From: Microthrixaceae bacterium
GTDB taxonomy: Bacteria; Actinomycetota; Acidimicrobiia; Acidimicrobiales; Poriferisodalaceae
DNA length: 64,000 bases
Assembly (NCBI GenBank): GCA_011523825.1
Contig: WTFX01000029.1
Coordinates: 1-64,000, forward strand
Direction: 5' to 3'
Part shown: in pieces, positions 56,213 through 64,000 of the stretch
Position numbering within the stretch: the first letter of the stretch is position 1
Layout: the number at the start of each line of letters is the position of its first letter
The notes under the pieces: generated by a model
Database searches by the model: none
Seen by the model: only the letters and a program-made list of their open reading frames with translations
Told to the model about the DNA's origin: nothing
Program-made: the position numbers and the translations under genes

Positions 56213-58102
56213 TCAGGCCCGCAGCGGGTCGACCGCAACTCGCATCCTGCCCGGGGGCCGCTCGGCAGCAGCCAAGGCATCCAGCAATGCGGCGCGATCG
56301 TCGCTACGGATGCGCCACGTCCCTTCCGCGGATCCGGCGATGTCCAGCAGGGCGGCGTGCGGGCCTGCGGAGAGCTGCTCGACGTATCCGGGAGCCGCGG
56401 CGCCAGAGACAAGTGCCCACGCCGCTGCCGGGGGTTGGCGCATCTGGACACGACGTTCCCATTCGCCACGAACCCAGTCGCTCGGATCGGCTTCGGCTGC
56501 GGCGCTGAGCACCGGGTGGGCGGGCAGGCGGGTCTGCACCAGGATCCGACCGTCGCCCGAGCGCGGTCCGGCGAGCCGCGCAGCGCGCACCAGCAGTGCG
56601 AATGCCTCCTCTGCGGCGCGATAGCGAGGTGCCATGAGTTCCTGGTCGAAGTCCACGAAGGCCACTGCGTCGGCGGCCCGCACCCGGTGCAGCACGGCTT
56701 CGGTGCCGATGTAGAGCGGCGGCCTGCTGCCGGGCGGCCCGTGCGCATCGCCCGCGCGTCCGTCGGCGCCGGTGGCGATGTCTGCGGCAGTGGCGGCCGC
56801 ATCGCCCACCACCTGAATGACCGGTCGCAACGCCAGGCGCTCCATCTCTTCGGCAACGCCCTTGACGCCGACGCGGGCACGACGGAACTTCGTCGCACCG
56901 CATGACTCGCACACTGCCGGCCGCGCCTCGCCCGTGTCGGGATCGGTGAATTGCTGCTTGTCCAATCGCAGCGCACGGCCCGAATGCGGCGAGACCGCCA
57001 GCTCGCCGCACGAATTGCAGAAGGCGAGGCGCGCCCGTCCCGTGCGGTTCAGCACACAGACCACGACGGCGTCGCTGCGCAGCAGTTCGGCGAGGGCTTC
57101 GCCGCACCACTCTCCCGTCGCGGGGTCATCGTCGCGGCGGTCGGCGACCTGCAGCCGCGGCCAGGCGTCACGCTCGGCGGGCCGCGGTTCGGCGATCACC
57201 GTCACGCTTGCGGGCTCGTCCGTCGCCGGCTGGGGAGCTGCCATGTCTGCAGCGATCGGATCGGCAACAGCCTGTCCGGCCAGCACGAAGGCGTCCGGAG
57301 ACGGCATCGGCCCGACGAGCAGGCAGTGCGTCCCGTCGCGCCGGGCACGCTCGACCGCCACATCACGGGCGTTCCAGGTGGGCGCTGCCTCGGATTGGTA
57401 GGCCTCGTCGTGCTCGTCGAGCACCAGCACCGCGTCAAGCTGCCCGCACGGCACCCATACAGCGGCCCGGGTCCCCACGATGACATGTGCCGCGACTGCC
57501 CCTGCCCAGTCGCGTGGAGCCAATGACGTCGACACGCCCGCCCGGCGCAACCGGCCCGCGAGCCTGGCCGCCCACGCCACAGTGGGAACAAGCACGAGCG
57601 AGCGGCCGCGCCGCAGTGCCTCGATGACCAGCGGCCACTCATCGGCGCACGGTCCCAGCCGAGCCACGCGGGGCATCGGCGGGTCAGTCGTCCACGCTTC
57701 CCGCACCCAGTCCGCCGTGCCAGCCAACTCGGGCGAGGAGAGGTGCGGCCAGGTCGCAGGCTCGCTCGGCACTCCGGCGACAGCGCGATCGGGGCTGGCG
57801 GTCCGCAAGAAGTGAGCCCGGGTGCCAGCCCAGCGCCACGCGGCCCACTTCGCCAGATCGACCACATGCGGCGGCGGGCCGACACCGACGATGCCGCTGA
57901 TCGGCGCCAACTCCCGACCGCTGGGCATGGGCGCGTCCAGCTCGGTGACCCACCCCCGCAGACGGCGGCGGTTCAGCACGACTCGGACAATCGTGCCGAC
58001 GGCGACCGGCACCCGCCCAGCAGCCAGCTCGGGCGGCAGCAAGTACGTGAATTCGCGGTCGATGGCCGGCTCGTCTACCAGCACTTGCACCGCTTGCCGC
58101 AT
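56213..58102 (-). CDS. priA: PriA-like primosomal protein N', lacking Walker A
   Basis: A 629-residue homologue of the replication-restart helicase PriA. The N-terminal 3' DNA-binding domain, the DEHD variant of the DEEH box (VLVLDEHDEAYQ) and the paired zinc-finger cysteines (CNSCG, CESCG) are visible. The Walker A lysine motif expected before about residue 170 is absent (RRGRSLVLVPT occupies the following strand). Actinobacterial PriA proteins are known to have lost helicase motifs, so it may be structural. Two low-complexity inserts are present. Start at 58102 assumed. Confidence 0.88.
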   Translation of the reverse strand: MRQAVQVLVDEPAIDREFTYLLPPELAAGRVPVAVGTIVRVVLNRRRLRGWVTELDAPMPSGRELAPISGIVGVGPPPHVVDLAKWAAWRWAGTRAHFLRTASPDRAVAGVPSEPATWPHLSSPELAGTADWVREAWTTDPPMPRVARLGPCADEWPLVIEALRRGRSLVLVPTVAWAARLAGRLRRAGVSTSLAPRDWAGAVAAHVIVGTRAAVWVPCGQLDAVLVLDEHDEAYQSEAAPTWNARDVAVERARRDGTHCLLVGPMPSPDAFVLAGQAVADPIAADMAAPQPATDEPASVTVIAEPRPAERDAWPRLQVADRRDDDPATGEWCGEALAELLRSDAVVVCVLNRTGRARLAFCNSCGELAVSPHSGRALRLDKQQFTDPDTGEARPAVCESCGATKFRRARVGVKGVAEEMERLALRPVIQVVGDAAATAADIATGADGRAGDAHGPPGSRPPLYIGTEAVLHRVRAADAVAFVDFDQELMAPRYRAAEEAFALLVRAARLAGPRSGDGRILVQTRLPAHPVLSAAAEADPSDWVRGEWERRVQMRQPPAAAWALVSGAAAPGYVEQLSAGPHAALLDIAGSAEGTWRIRSDDRAALLDALAAAERPPGRMRVAVDPLRA

Positions 58103-58160
58103 CGTTGCAGTCTGCCCCGCCCCGCTCCGACCCCGAGCGTCGCTTTCGCAACCCCGCAGC

Positions 58161-58196
58161 CAGCGCGGGAGCCGCTGATGGCTCGGCCGGGCGCTG
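58161..58196. terminator. Nested inverted repeat between metK and priA
   Basis: CAGCGC...GCGCTG encloses GAGCC-GCTGAT-GGCTC in the 107-bp gap downstream of the metK stop (58210). No T-tract follows. A stable structure here could separate metK from the priA-def-fmt transcript. Confidence 0.45.
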
Positions 58197-58209
58197 GCGC
58201 GCTCGGCCG

Positions 58210-59400
58210 CTACAGACCCAGCGCGGACTTGAGATCGTCGACCCGGTTGAGGCGCTCCCAGGGGAACGTCATGCCAACAGACGGCCTGCCGAAATGGCCG
58301 TAGGCCGCCGTGGTCTTGTAGATGGGCTGGCGCAGGTCCAAGTCGGCCAAGAGCGCTGCCGGCCTCAGATCGAACACGTCGGTCACCGCCGAGGCGATGG
58401 CATGGGGGTCCACATGCGATGTCCCGAACGTCTCAGTGAGCAGCGAGACCGGCTCCGCACGGCCGATGGCGTACGCCACCTGGATCTCGCAGCGATCAGC
58501 AGCGCCGGAGGCCACGATGTTCTTTGCGACCCAGCGAGCACCGTAAGCAGCCGACCGGTCAACCTTGGAGGGGTCCTTGCCGCTGAACGCTCCCCCGCCA
58601 TGACGGGCGTAGCCGCCGTAGGTGTCAACGATGATCTTGCGCCCGGTGAGCCCTGCGTCGGCGACCGGTCCGCCGCTGACGAAGCTGCCCGAGGGATTCA
58701 CCAGCAGCTCGAAGGGGTCGTCGGCGAACTGCTCCGGCAGCGTGGGCCCGATGACGTGCTCGAGCAGATCGGGGCGCATCATGCCGTCGATCTCGATGCC
58801 ATCGCGGTGCTGGGCGGAGACGACGACGGTGCGGAGCCCGATCGGCTCGCCATCGCGGTATTCGAAGCTCACCTGCGTCTTGCCGTCCGGTCGCAGGTAC
58901 GGGATGCAGCCCGATCGGCGCGCCTCGGTGAGCTGCTCGGCCATGCGATGAGCCACATGGATCGGCAGCGGCATGAACGCATCGGTTTCCCGGCAGGCAT
59001 AGCCGAACATCATTCCCTGGTCACCGGCACCCTGCTCGGGAATGAGGTCCTCCGTTGCCGCTGCTTCTGAACTCCCGAACACCCCCGTGGTGATCTCGGG
59101 CGATTGCTCATCCAGGGCGATCATCACGCCGCAGGTGTTGCCGTCGAATCCCAGTTCCCCGTGGTCGTATCCGATGCCCGTGATGGTGGACCGCACCACC
59201 TTCGGGATGTCGACATAGGCCTCGGTGGATACCTCGCCGGCCACCACGACGAGACCCGTCGTGACCAGCGTCTCAACGGCGACGCGGGCGTGACGATCCT
59301 CGGCGATCAGCGAGTCGAGGATGGCGTCGGAGATCTGGTCGGCCATCTTGTCGGGATGGCCTTCCGTCACCGATTCTGAGGTGAAGGTCCACTGACTCAC
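58210..59400 (-). CDS. metK: S-adenosylmethionine synthetase
   Basis: A 396-residue enzyme making SAM from methionine and ATP. The start [22 protein letters not shown], the [16 protein letters not shown] segment, [12 protein letters not shown] and the phosphate-binding [16 protein letters not shown] are all intact. ATG at 59400. It has its own upstream gap of about 160 bp, in which no SAM riboswitch core was recognised. Confidence 0.97.
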   Translation of the reverse strand: MSQWTFTSESVTEGHPDKMADQISDAILDSLIAEDRHARVAVETLVTTGLVVVAGEVSTEAYVDIPKVVRSTITGIGYDHGELGFDGNTCGVMIALDEQSPEITTGVFGSSEAAATEDLIPEQGAGDQGMMFGYACRETDAFMPLPIHVAHRMAEQLTEARRSGCIPYLRPDGKTQVSFEYRDGEPIGLRTVVVSAQHRDGIEIDGMMRPDLLEHVIGPTLPEQFADDPFELLVNPSGSFVSGGPVADAGLTGRKIIVDTYGGYARHGGGAFSGKDPSKVDRSAAYGARWVAKNIVASGAADRCEIQVAYAIGRAEPVSLLTETFGTSHVDPHAIASAVTDVFDLRPAALLADLDLRQPIYKTTAAYGHFGRPSVGMTFPWERLNRVDDLKSALGL

Positions 59401-59523
59401 CGTGGCTCCAGATTCGATCGTGCTTGGCCCGCCTCGCCGGCGTGTCGCAACTGCAGATTGCAGCAGCGCGGCAAGGCTAGACGAACAAGATCGCGACGCA
59501 GCAGAGGGAAGGCTGGCATGCGC

Positions 59524-59554
59524 GGGCCGCAGCTTCGCTTACCGAAGCGGCCGC
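59524..59554. terminator. Hairpin after coaBC
   Basis: GGCCGCAGCTTCG and CGAAGCGGCC pair with a small bulge around the loop CTTAC, 9 bp beyond the coaBC stop at 59563 on the minus strand. No T-tract is seen. It probably ends the mihF-gmk-rpoZ-coaBC transcript before metK. Confidence 0.5.
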
Positions 59555-59562
59555 TCGCGGAA

Positions 59563-60822
59563 CTACTGGCGCAGTTCGGCGACCGTGTCGAGGACGGCGT
59601 CGGCAACCTCGCGCTTGGAGCAGATCGGCAGCGGGTGCGCGCTGCCGTCTGCCAGCAGGATGGTCACGATGTTGGTGTCGTGCGCGAAGCCTGCGCCTGC
59701 TGCCGAGACGTCGTTGGCGACCATGACATCGAGGTTCTTGCGAGCCAGTTTCTGAGCCGCGTTGTCGAGTACGTCAGCGGTCTCGGCGGCGAAGCCGACC
59801 AGCACCTGACCCGGCGGCTTTCGGGCCCCGAGACCGGCGAGGATGTCATGGGTGTGCTCGAGCACGATGACGGGGGCTTCGGCGCTCTCGGCAGGGTTGC
59901 CCTTCTTGATCTTCTGCGGGGCAACGTGGGCAGGCCGGAAATCGGCGACCGCCGCAGCCATGATGATCACGTCGGCGTCTGCATGCTCACCGGTGGCGGC
60001 TTCCATCTCGGCCGCCGACTCCACCCGAACCTCTCGCACGCCTTCGGGCGGGGGGAGCGGCGCGCTCGTCACCAGCGTGACCTCCGCACCGCGATCACGG
60101 GCGGCCGTGGCAATGGCGTAACCCTGCTTGCCCGACGACCGGTTGCCGATGAAGCGCACCGGATCGATGGCCTCGCGGGTGCCGCCCGCGGTGACCGTCA
60201 CGCTGACGCCAGCAAAGTCACGGCGTGCCGGCACCGGCTCGTCGGCAGGGTCTCGTTCGGGAAGCGCGGCGAGCACGTCGCTGACAGCGTCGAAGATCGT
60301 GGCTGGCTCGGCGAGGCGGCCCGTGCCGATATCGCCGCCTGCGAGACGGCCCGCCTCCGGCACCACCATGTGCACGCCCCGGCCGGTCAGCACCTCGATG
60401 TTGTGCTGTACAGCGTCGTGCTCCCACATCTCGGTGTGCATGGCAGGGCAGACCACCACCGGCGCCCGCGTGGCGAGCAGCGTTGCGGTGAGCAAGCCGT
60501 CGGAGATGCCCGCGGCATAGCTGCCGATTACACGTGCCGTGGCAGGCGCCACGACCACCACGTCGGCCGTCTGGCCCAGCGTGGTGTGCGGGATCGGGTC
60601 GTCCTCGCCGAAGATCGAGGTCTGCACGCGCTCGCTGGCGAGGGCGTCGAACGTGGCCCGGCCGACGAATCGCTGTGCTGCCGCGGTCATCACCGGGATG
60701 ACGTGAGCACCGGCGTCCATCATCAGCCGGCACAGGATCACTGCCTTGTACGCGGCGATGCCGCCGCTGACGCCGAGTACTACGCGGCGCCCGGCGAACG
60801 GCGACGCCGCAGCGTCAGGCAA
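59563..60822 (-). CDS. coaBC: Phosphopantothenoylcysteine decarboxylase / synthetase
   Basis: A 419-residue bifunctional enzyme of coenzyme A synthesis. The N-terminal flavoprotein decarboxylase has [10 protein letters not shown] and the PAMHTEMW motif (actinobacterial form of PAMN). The C-terminal synthetase has [24 protein letters not shown] and the KIKK loop. The start is taken as TTG at 60822, one base after the rpoZ stop, because it sits right before the conserved domain; readings further up overlap rpoZ. Confidence 0.95.
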   Translation of the reverse strand: MPDAAASPFAGRRVVLGVSGGIAAYKAVILCRLMMDAGAHVIPVMTAAAQRFVGRATFDALASERVQTSIFGEDDPIPHTTLGQTADVVVVAPATARVIGSYAAGISDGLLTATLLATRAPVVVCPAMHTEMWEHDAVQHNIEVLTGRGVHMVVPEAGRLAGGDIGTGRLAEPATIFDAVSDVLAALPERDPADEPVPARRDFAGVSVTVTAGGTREAIDPVRFIGNRSSGKQGYAIATAARDRGAEVTLVTSAPLPPPEGVREVRVESAAEMEAATGEHADADVIIMAAAVADFRPAHVAPQKIKKGNPAESAEAPVIVLEHTHDILAGLGARKPPGQVLVGFAAETADVLDNAAQKLARKNLDVMVANDVSAAGAGFAHDTNIVTILLADGSAHPLPICSKREVADAVLDTVAELRQ

Positions 60823-60823
60823 G

Positions 60824-61162
60824 TCAGGCCTCGAGGTCGGGAACCACTTCGAGCATGGCCGCGTCAGCCTCCGCCGCGGCAAGCGCTTCGGCCTCCAGCC
60901 GTGCCCGCTCTTCGGGGTCGAACCGCTCGAACGTGATCTTGTCGGCGTCGATCTCCTCGAATGCGATCGACAGGGGCTTGCGAGCAACCGATGCAACCTG
61001 CGGCGGCACGACCGAGCCGATGCCGCCGTCAAGCTGGTTGTAGTACGAGTTGATCTGCCGCGAGCGCATGGCAGCGAGGCTCACCAGCGTGAACTTCGAG
61101 TCGACCTTGGCGAGCAGGTCTTCGAGCCCTGGTGTGATCATGGTGTCGGTTGACTCAGTCAT
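60824..61162 (-). CDS. rpoZ: RNA polymerase omega subunit
   Basis: A 112-residue RNA polymerase assembly subunit. The conserved segment LVSLAAMRSRQINSYYNQL and the later KPLSIAFEEI identify the omega fold, with an acidic alanine-rich C-terminal tail. It lies between gmk and coaBC, the usual actinobacterial order. Confidence 0.94.
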   Translation of the reverse strand: MTESTDTMITPGLEDLLAKVDSKFTLVSLAAMRSRQINSYYNQLDGGIGSVVPPQVASVARKPLSIAFEEIDADKITFERFDPEERARLEAEALAAAEADAAMLEVVPDLEA

Positions 61163-61175
61163 CGCGAGTCGCAGG

Positions 61176-61823
61176 CTACCGGCGGGACCGGGTGCGCTCC
61201 ACGAATGCGGCGATCTCCGACACGGTGCTCGTGAGGTCCCGGTTCACAACAATGAGATCGGCCATGCGGTAGCCGACGGGCAGTTCCTCGTCGGCCTTGG
61301 CGAGCCGGCGTGCCACATCTGCATCGGGGTCGCCCCGGCGGCGCATGCGCCGCTCCTGCTCGGCGCGACTCGGCGGCAGCACCATGATCACCAGCGCGGC
61401 AGGATCACGGTTACGCACCGAGACTGCGCCCTGCACGTCGATTTCGAGCACCAGATCTCGCTCGAGATCGGGTGGCGGCATCGGGGTGCCGTAGCGGTAC
61501 TCGAAGAAGTCCGCCCACTCCAGGAACCCGCCCGCTGAGATCCGGGCGTCGAACTCTTCGGCCGTCACGAACGTGTACGCCTCGGCCGGCTCCCCGACCC
61601 GGCGAGGGCGGGTCGTCCATGATCGGCTCAGCAGCAGCGTCGGGTCCTGCGCCACCAGTTCGGCCACAATCGTGCCCTTGCCGGCGCCGCCCGGCCCGCA
61701 CACCACGTACAGAGTGATACCCCAAGGCGCGCTGTCGCCTGATGCGCGCCCCGGCGCGCTGTCGCCTGATGCGCGCCCCGGCGCGCCAAGACTCGCAGCG
61801 CCGCTGGGCGCCGGGTCGGTCAT
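61176..61823 (-). CDS. gmk: Guanylate kinase
   Basis: A 215-residue kinase converting GMP to GDP. The P-loop reads GPGGAGKGT, followed by SRSWTTRPRRVGE and the FLEWADFFEYRYGTP lid region and DVQGA. Residues 1-33 form an extension with a duplicated GRASGDSAP unit encoded by a 27-bp tandem repeat. Conserved kinase sequence begins at about residue 36. Start ATG 61823 lies 11 bp from the mihF stop. Confidence 0.96.
   Translation of the reverse strand: MTDPAPSGAASLGAPGRASGDSAPGRASGDSAPWGITLYVVCGPGGAGKGTIVAELVAQDPTLLLSRSWTTRPRRVGEPAEAYTFVTAEEFDARISAGGFLEWADFFEYRYGTPMPPPDLERDLVLEIDVQGAVSVRNRDPAALVIMVLPPSRAEQERRMRRRGDPDADVARRLAKADEELPVGYRMADLIVVNRDLTSTVSEIAAFVERTRSRR
61726..61787. repeat. 27-bp tandem hairpin repeat at the gmk 5' end
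   Basis: Identical units at 61726-61752 and 61753-61779, plus a partial third. Each carries GGCGCGC...GCGCGCC, a 7-bp stem with an 11-nt loop. Translated in frame as GRASGDSAP twice in the Gmk N-terminus. Confidence 0.85.
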
Positions 61824-61833
61824 GCGACTGTCT

Positions 61834-62169
61834 TCACGCGCCTGAGGCGGAATCCTGTGCGAAATGCTCGCTCAAACGGCGCCGCTGCGTCTCGCCGAGA
61901 CCTCGCAGACGCCGGTTGTCGGCGATGCCAATCTCAGCCATCAGTCGGCGGGCCTTGACCTTGCCGAGACCGGGCATGGACTCCAAGGCAGCGAGTGCCT
62001 TGAGCTTGCCGACGTTCTCGACAGTGTCGGCTTCGGCCAGCAACTCGTCGAAGGTGAGCAGACCCATCTTCAACCGATGCTTGACGTTTGCGCGGACCTC
62101 GCGGGCCTCCTTGGCCTTGGCCAGCGCCTCGGCACGCTGCTCGTCACTCAGTTCAGGCAGCGGACTCAT
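61834..62169 (-). CDS. mihF: Mycobacterial-type integration host factor
   Basis: A 111-residue nucleoid-associated DNA-binding protein of the actinobacterial mIHF family. The helical start (LSDEQRAEALAKAKEAR), LKMGLLTFDELL and the helix-two-turn-helix segment MPGLGKVKARRLMAEIGI are diagnostic. It stands upstream of gmk, as in other actinobacteria, and marks this lineage. Confidence 0.95.
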   Translation of the reverse strand: MSPLPELSDEQRAEALAKAKEAREVRANVKHRLKMGLLTFDELLAEADTVENVGKLKALAALESMPGLGKVKARRLMAEIGIADNRRLRGLGETQRRRLSEHFAQDSASGA

Positions 62170-62177
62170 TGTCGTGC

Positions 62178-62183
62178 AGTGTA
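62178..62183 (-). promoter_or_regulatory. Candidate -10 for a leaderless mihF transcript
   Basis: TACACT on the minus strand ends 8 nt before the mihF ATG (62169), so transcription would begin at or next to the start codon. No ribosome binding site is seen, which agrees with leaderless translation, common in actinobacteria. No -35 match was found. Confidence 0.4.
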
Positions 62184-62232
62184 GCTATGCGTCAGATAGG
62201 CCCTAGGGACACCGGGCTCGACGACGCGACGC

Positions 62233-63024
62233 TCAGGGCGCATCCAGTTCGGCAGCGACTTCGGCGACGATGGCCGCCGCTGCGGCGTCAGGATCAGGCG
62301 CGGCGGTGACCGCTCGGCCGATGACAAGCACATCGGCACCGGCCGCCAGCGCTGACGCCGGGGTGGCGACGCGCCGTTGATCGGCCGACGGCGCCCCGGC
62401 AGGGCGAATGCCCGGAACAACCCGGAGCATCCCTGGCACGGTGTCGGTCACCACTCCAAGATCGGGTGCGGCGCAGACGACGCCGCCGCAGCCGGCTCGC
62501 TCGGCCAGCCGCGCTCGGCTCATCAGCACCTCCGGCGGGGCATCTGCGTCTGAGGTGAGCACCGTGACGCCGAGTGCGATCGGCACTTCGGCACCCGAGT
62601 CCGCGCCGGCAGCGCTCAGGCCTGCATCAGCAGTGCCGCGGCGTTCGCCGGCCGCACCATCGCTCAAGCCGCGGGCACCCGCGGCCAGCATGTCGGGCCC
62701 ACCCAGGGTGTGCAGGGTGAGCAGCCAGACGCCCAGCTCGCCCGCACGCCGAGCCGCCCTTTCCACGGTGTTGGGTATGTCATGCAGCTTGATGTCCAAG
62801 AACACGCGGCTGCCCGCCGCCACAATGTCGCGCACGAGTGCGGGACCCTCAGCGGTGAACAGCTCGAGACCGACCTTCATGACGCCGAAGTCGGAGCCGA
62901 AGCGTTCCACCAGCGCCATGGCCGAGGGCCGGTCGGGCACATCGAGCGCAAGAGCCAGACGGTCACGCGCTGCGGCTCTCCCGAGCGCCGGTGCTGTCGC
63001 GATGACTGCAGGTGGGTTCAACAC
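62233..63024 (-). CDS. pyrF: Orotidine-5'-phosphate decarboxylase
   Basis: A 263-residue enzyme for the last step of UMP synthesis. Catalytic Lys/Asp are in DIKLHDIPNTV, with LALALDVPD at the start and PGIRPAG near the end. A low-complexity insert of about 25 residues (GAAGERRGTADAG region) lies in the middle of the barrel. The GTG at 63024 overlaps the pyrD stop region, so the two are coupled. Confidence 0.94.
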   Translation of the reverse strand: MLNPPAVIATAPALGRAAARDRLALALDVPDRPSAMALVERFGSDFGVMKVGLELFTAEGPALVRDIVAAGSRVFLDIKLHDIPNTVERAARRAGELGVWLLTLHTLGGPDMLAAGARGLSDGAAGERRGTADAGLSAAGADSGAEVPIALGVTVLTSDADAPPEVLMSRARLAERAGCGGVVCAAPDLGVVTDTVPGMLRVVPGIRPAGAPSADQRRVATPASALAAGADVLVIGRAVTAAPDPDAAAAAIVAEVAAELDAP

Positions 63025-63974
63025 GACGCTCCCGTGTCTGTTGCTGGATCTGTCGTGGGACCCGATGCTGCCCCCGGATGGTGGGCGCGGGCGACCAGCT
63101 CGCTGGCGCGGGCAACGCGGTGCCGCTCGCACCAGCGCCGCAGCTCGTCCAGCACCTTGCGAGGTGCCCTGGGATCCCAGAATGACGCAGTCCCGACCTG
63201 GATCGCACCGGCGCCGGCAGCCATGAGCTCCACTGCGTGCTCCCCCTTGGCCACCCCTCCGACGCCCACGATCGGCACGCCGCCGAGCGCCGCACGCACG
63301 TCGTAGATGGCCCTCACCGCAACCGGACGGATCGCCGGGCCCGACAGCCCCCCGCCGCCGATGCCGAGCGAGGGCTGCGCTGTGACTGGATCAATTGACA
63401 TGCCAAAGACGGTGTTGATGAGCGTGAGCGCCTCGGCTCCCGCGCCGAGGGCCGCTTCGGCGATCTCGATGAGGTCGGTGACATTGGGGGTGAGCTTTGC
63501 CCACACGGGCACGCCCGCTGCAGTGGAGGCACTGATGGCGTCGGCCGTGGCCGACGGATCGCACGCGAACATCTGGCCCCGCCCTTCCAGGTTCGGGCAG
63601 CTGACGTTCACCTCCAGCGCCGTGAGCCCGGCGCCGGCGAGCGCCGCTGCGGCCGCGGCGTAATCGGCGACCGTGCGGCCCCAGATGCTGGCCACCACGC
63701 GGGCGCCCGTGCGGGCCAGGCGCGGCAGCTCGCGGTCTGTCCATTCGGCGACTCCCGGATTCTGCAGCCCGACCGCATTGAGCATCCCCGCAGCGGTGCC
63801 CACTACCCGCGGTGCCGGGTTGCCGGCCCAGGGAAACGGCGAGAGCGATTTCGTCACGATCGCTCCGAGCGACGCCAGGTCCAGGTACGAGCCGAGCTCG
63901 GTGCCGTAGCCGGCAGTGCCAGACGCCGTCATGACCGGGTTGGGCAACTCCACGCTGCCCACTCGCACTGCCAT
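63018..63974 (-). CDS. pyrD: Dihydroorotate dehydrogenase (class 1B type)
   Basis: A 318-residue FMN enzyme of pyrimidine synthesis. The active-site Cys lies in NVSCPNLEG, characteristic of class 1 enzymes. The start LPNPVMTASGTAGYG, SIWGRTVADY and GVGGV segments fit class 1B, which needs the PyrK electron-transfer subunit, presumably encoded just beyond the window edge. GGAGG 7 nt upstream supports ATG 63974. A tail of about 25 residues is unconserved. Confidence 0.95.
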   Translation of the reverse strand: MAVRVGSVELPNPVMTASGTAGYGTELGSYLDLASLGAIVTKSLSPFPWAGNPAPRVVGTAAGMLNAVGLQNPGVAEWTDRELPRLARTGARVVASIWGRTVADYAAAAAALAGAGLTALEVNVSCPNLEGRGQMFACDPSATADAISASTAAGVPVWAKLTPNVTDLIEIAEAALGAGAEALTLINTVFGMSIDPVTAQPSLGIGGGGLSGPAIRPVAVRAIYDVRAALGGVPIVGVGGVAKGEHAVELMAAGAGAIQVGTASFWDPRAPRKVLDELRRWCERHRVARASELVARAHHPGAASGPTTDPATDTGASC

Positions 63975-64000
63975 GTCGACGCCTCCGCGAGGGACGGCCC

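Noticed and set aside
59401..59562. SAM riboswitch upstream of metK
   Set aside because: Only one hairpin near the coaBC stop is seen; no conserved SAM-binding core pattern was recognised.

Overview
This window is a high-GC actinobacterial chromosome segment, most likely from the class Acidimicrobiia. The 16S fragment at the left edge has an Acidimicrobiia-like V4 region. Lineage markers include mycobacterial-type IHF, a DUF1844 protein beside infC, an actinobacterial-type CoaBC and a PriA without Walker A. Taxonomy is inferred from sequence recognition, not from a search. No tRNA, IS element, prophage or CRISPR array was seen.

Layout. 1-777 is the 5' half of a 16S rRNA gene on the minus strand, preceded by a long rrn leader. 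1270-12493 (minus) holds tyrS, a drug/lipid-type ABC exporter, small membrane proteins, a NUDIX hydrolase, a 3-methyladenine DNA glycosylase and the arginine operon argC-B-D-F-R-H, without argJ and argG. A divergent region with a candidate ARG box separates it from gltB-gltD and an M20 amidohydrolase (12721-20222, plus). 20229-21374 (minus) reads best as one MerB-like gene with an in-frame UGA. 21547-28095 encodes a 2182-residue secreted repeat protein with cell-wall-binding repeats. 28155-36288 has a nitroreductase, GPP34 and DUF192 proteins, then an operon with a cytochrome P450-UbiB kinase fusion, two paralogous SDRs and a 2-hydroxyacid dehydrogenase. 36307-42193 (minus) is the classic infC-rpmI-rplT-SpoU methyltransferase-pheS-pheT block. 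42331-47447 has DUF1844, hisG and a riboflavin/molybdopterin group. 47550-54406 holds catabolic-type enzymes: amidohydrolases, a CoA-transferase, a crotonase and a metallo-beta-lactamase-fold lactonase. 54526-63974 (minus) is a conserved housekeeping run, pyrD-pyrF, mihF-gmk-rpoZ-coaBC, metK-priA-def-fmt.

Most notable. (1) The gene at 21374-20229 appears to encode a selenocysteine-containing alkylmercury-lyase-like protein. The in-frame UGA falls where MerB has catalytic Cys159. It is followed after 19 nt by the GGUC loop of a perfect 7-bp hairpin, which matches the bacterial SECIS layout. (2) A P450 domain is fused to a UbiB/ABC1 kinase domain. (3) Short (27-34 bp) tandem repeats, most with internal dyad symmetry, recur at gene starts or inside genes at six loci (near tyrS, argB, argC, the M20 hydrolase, the lactonase and gmk). 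Several are translated in frame, and one set triplicates a ribosome-binding site.
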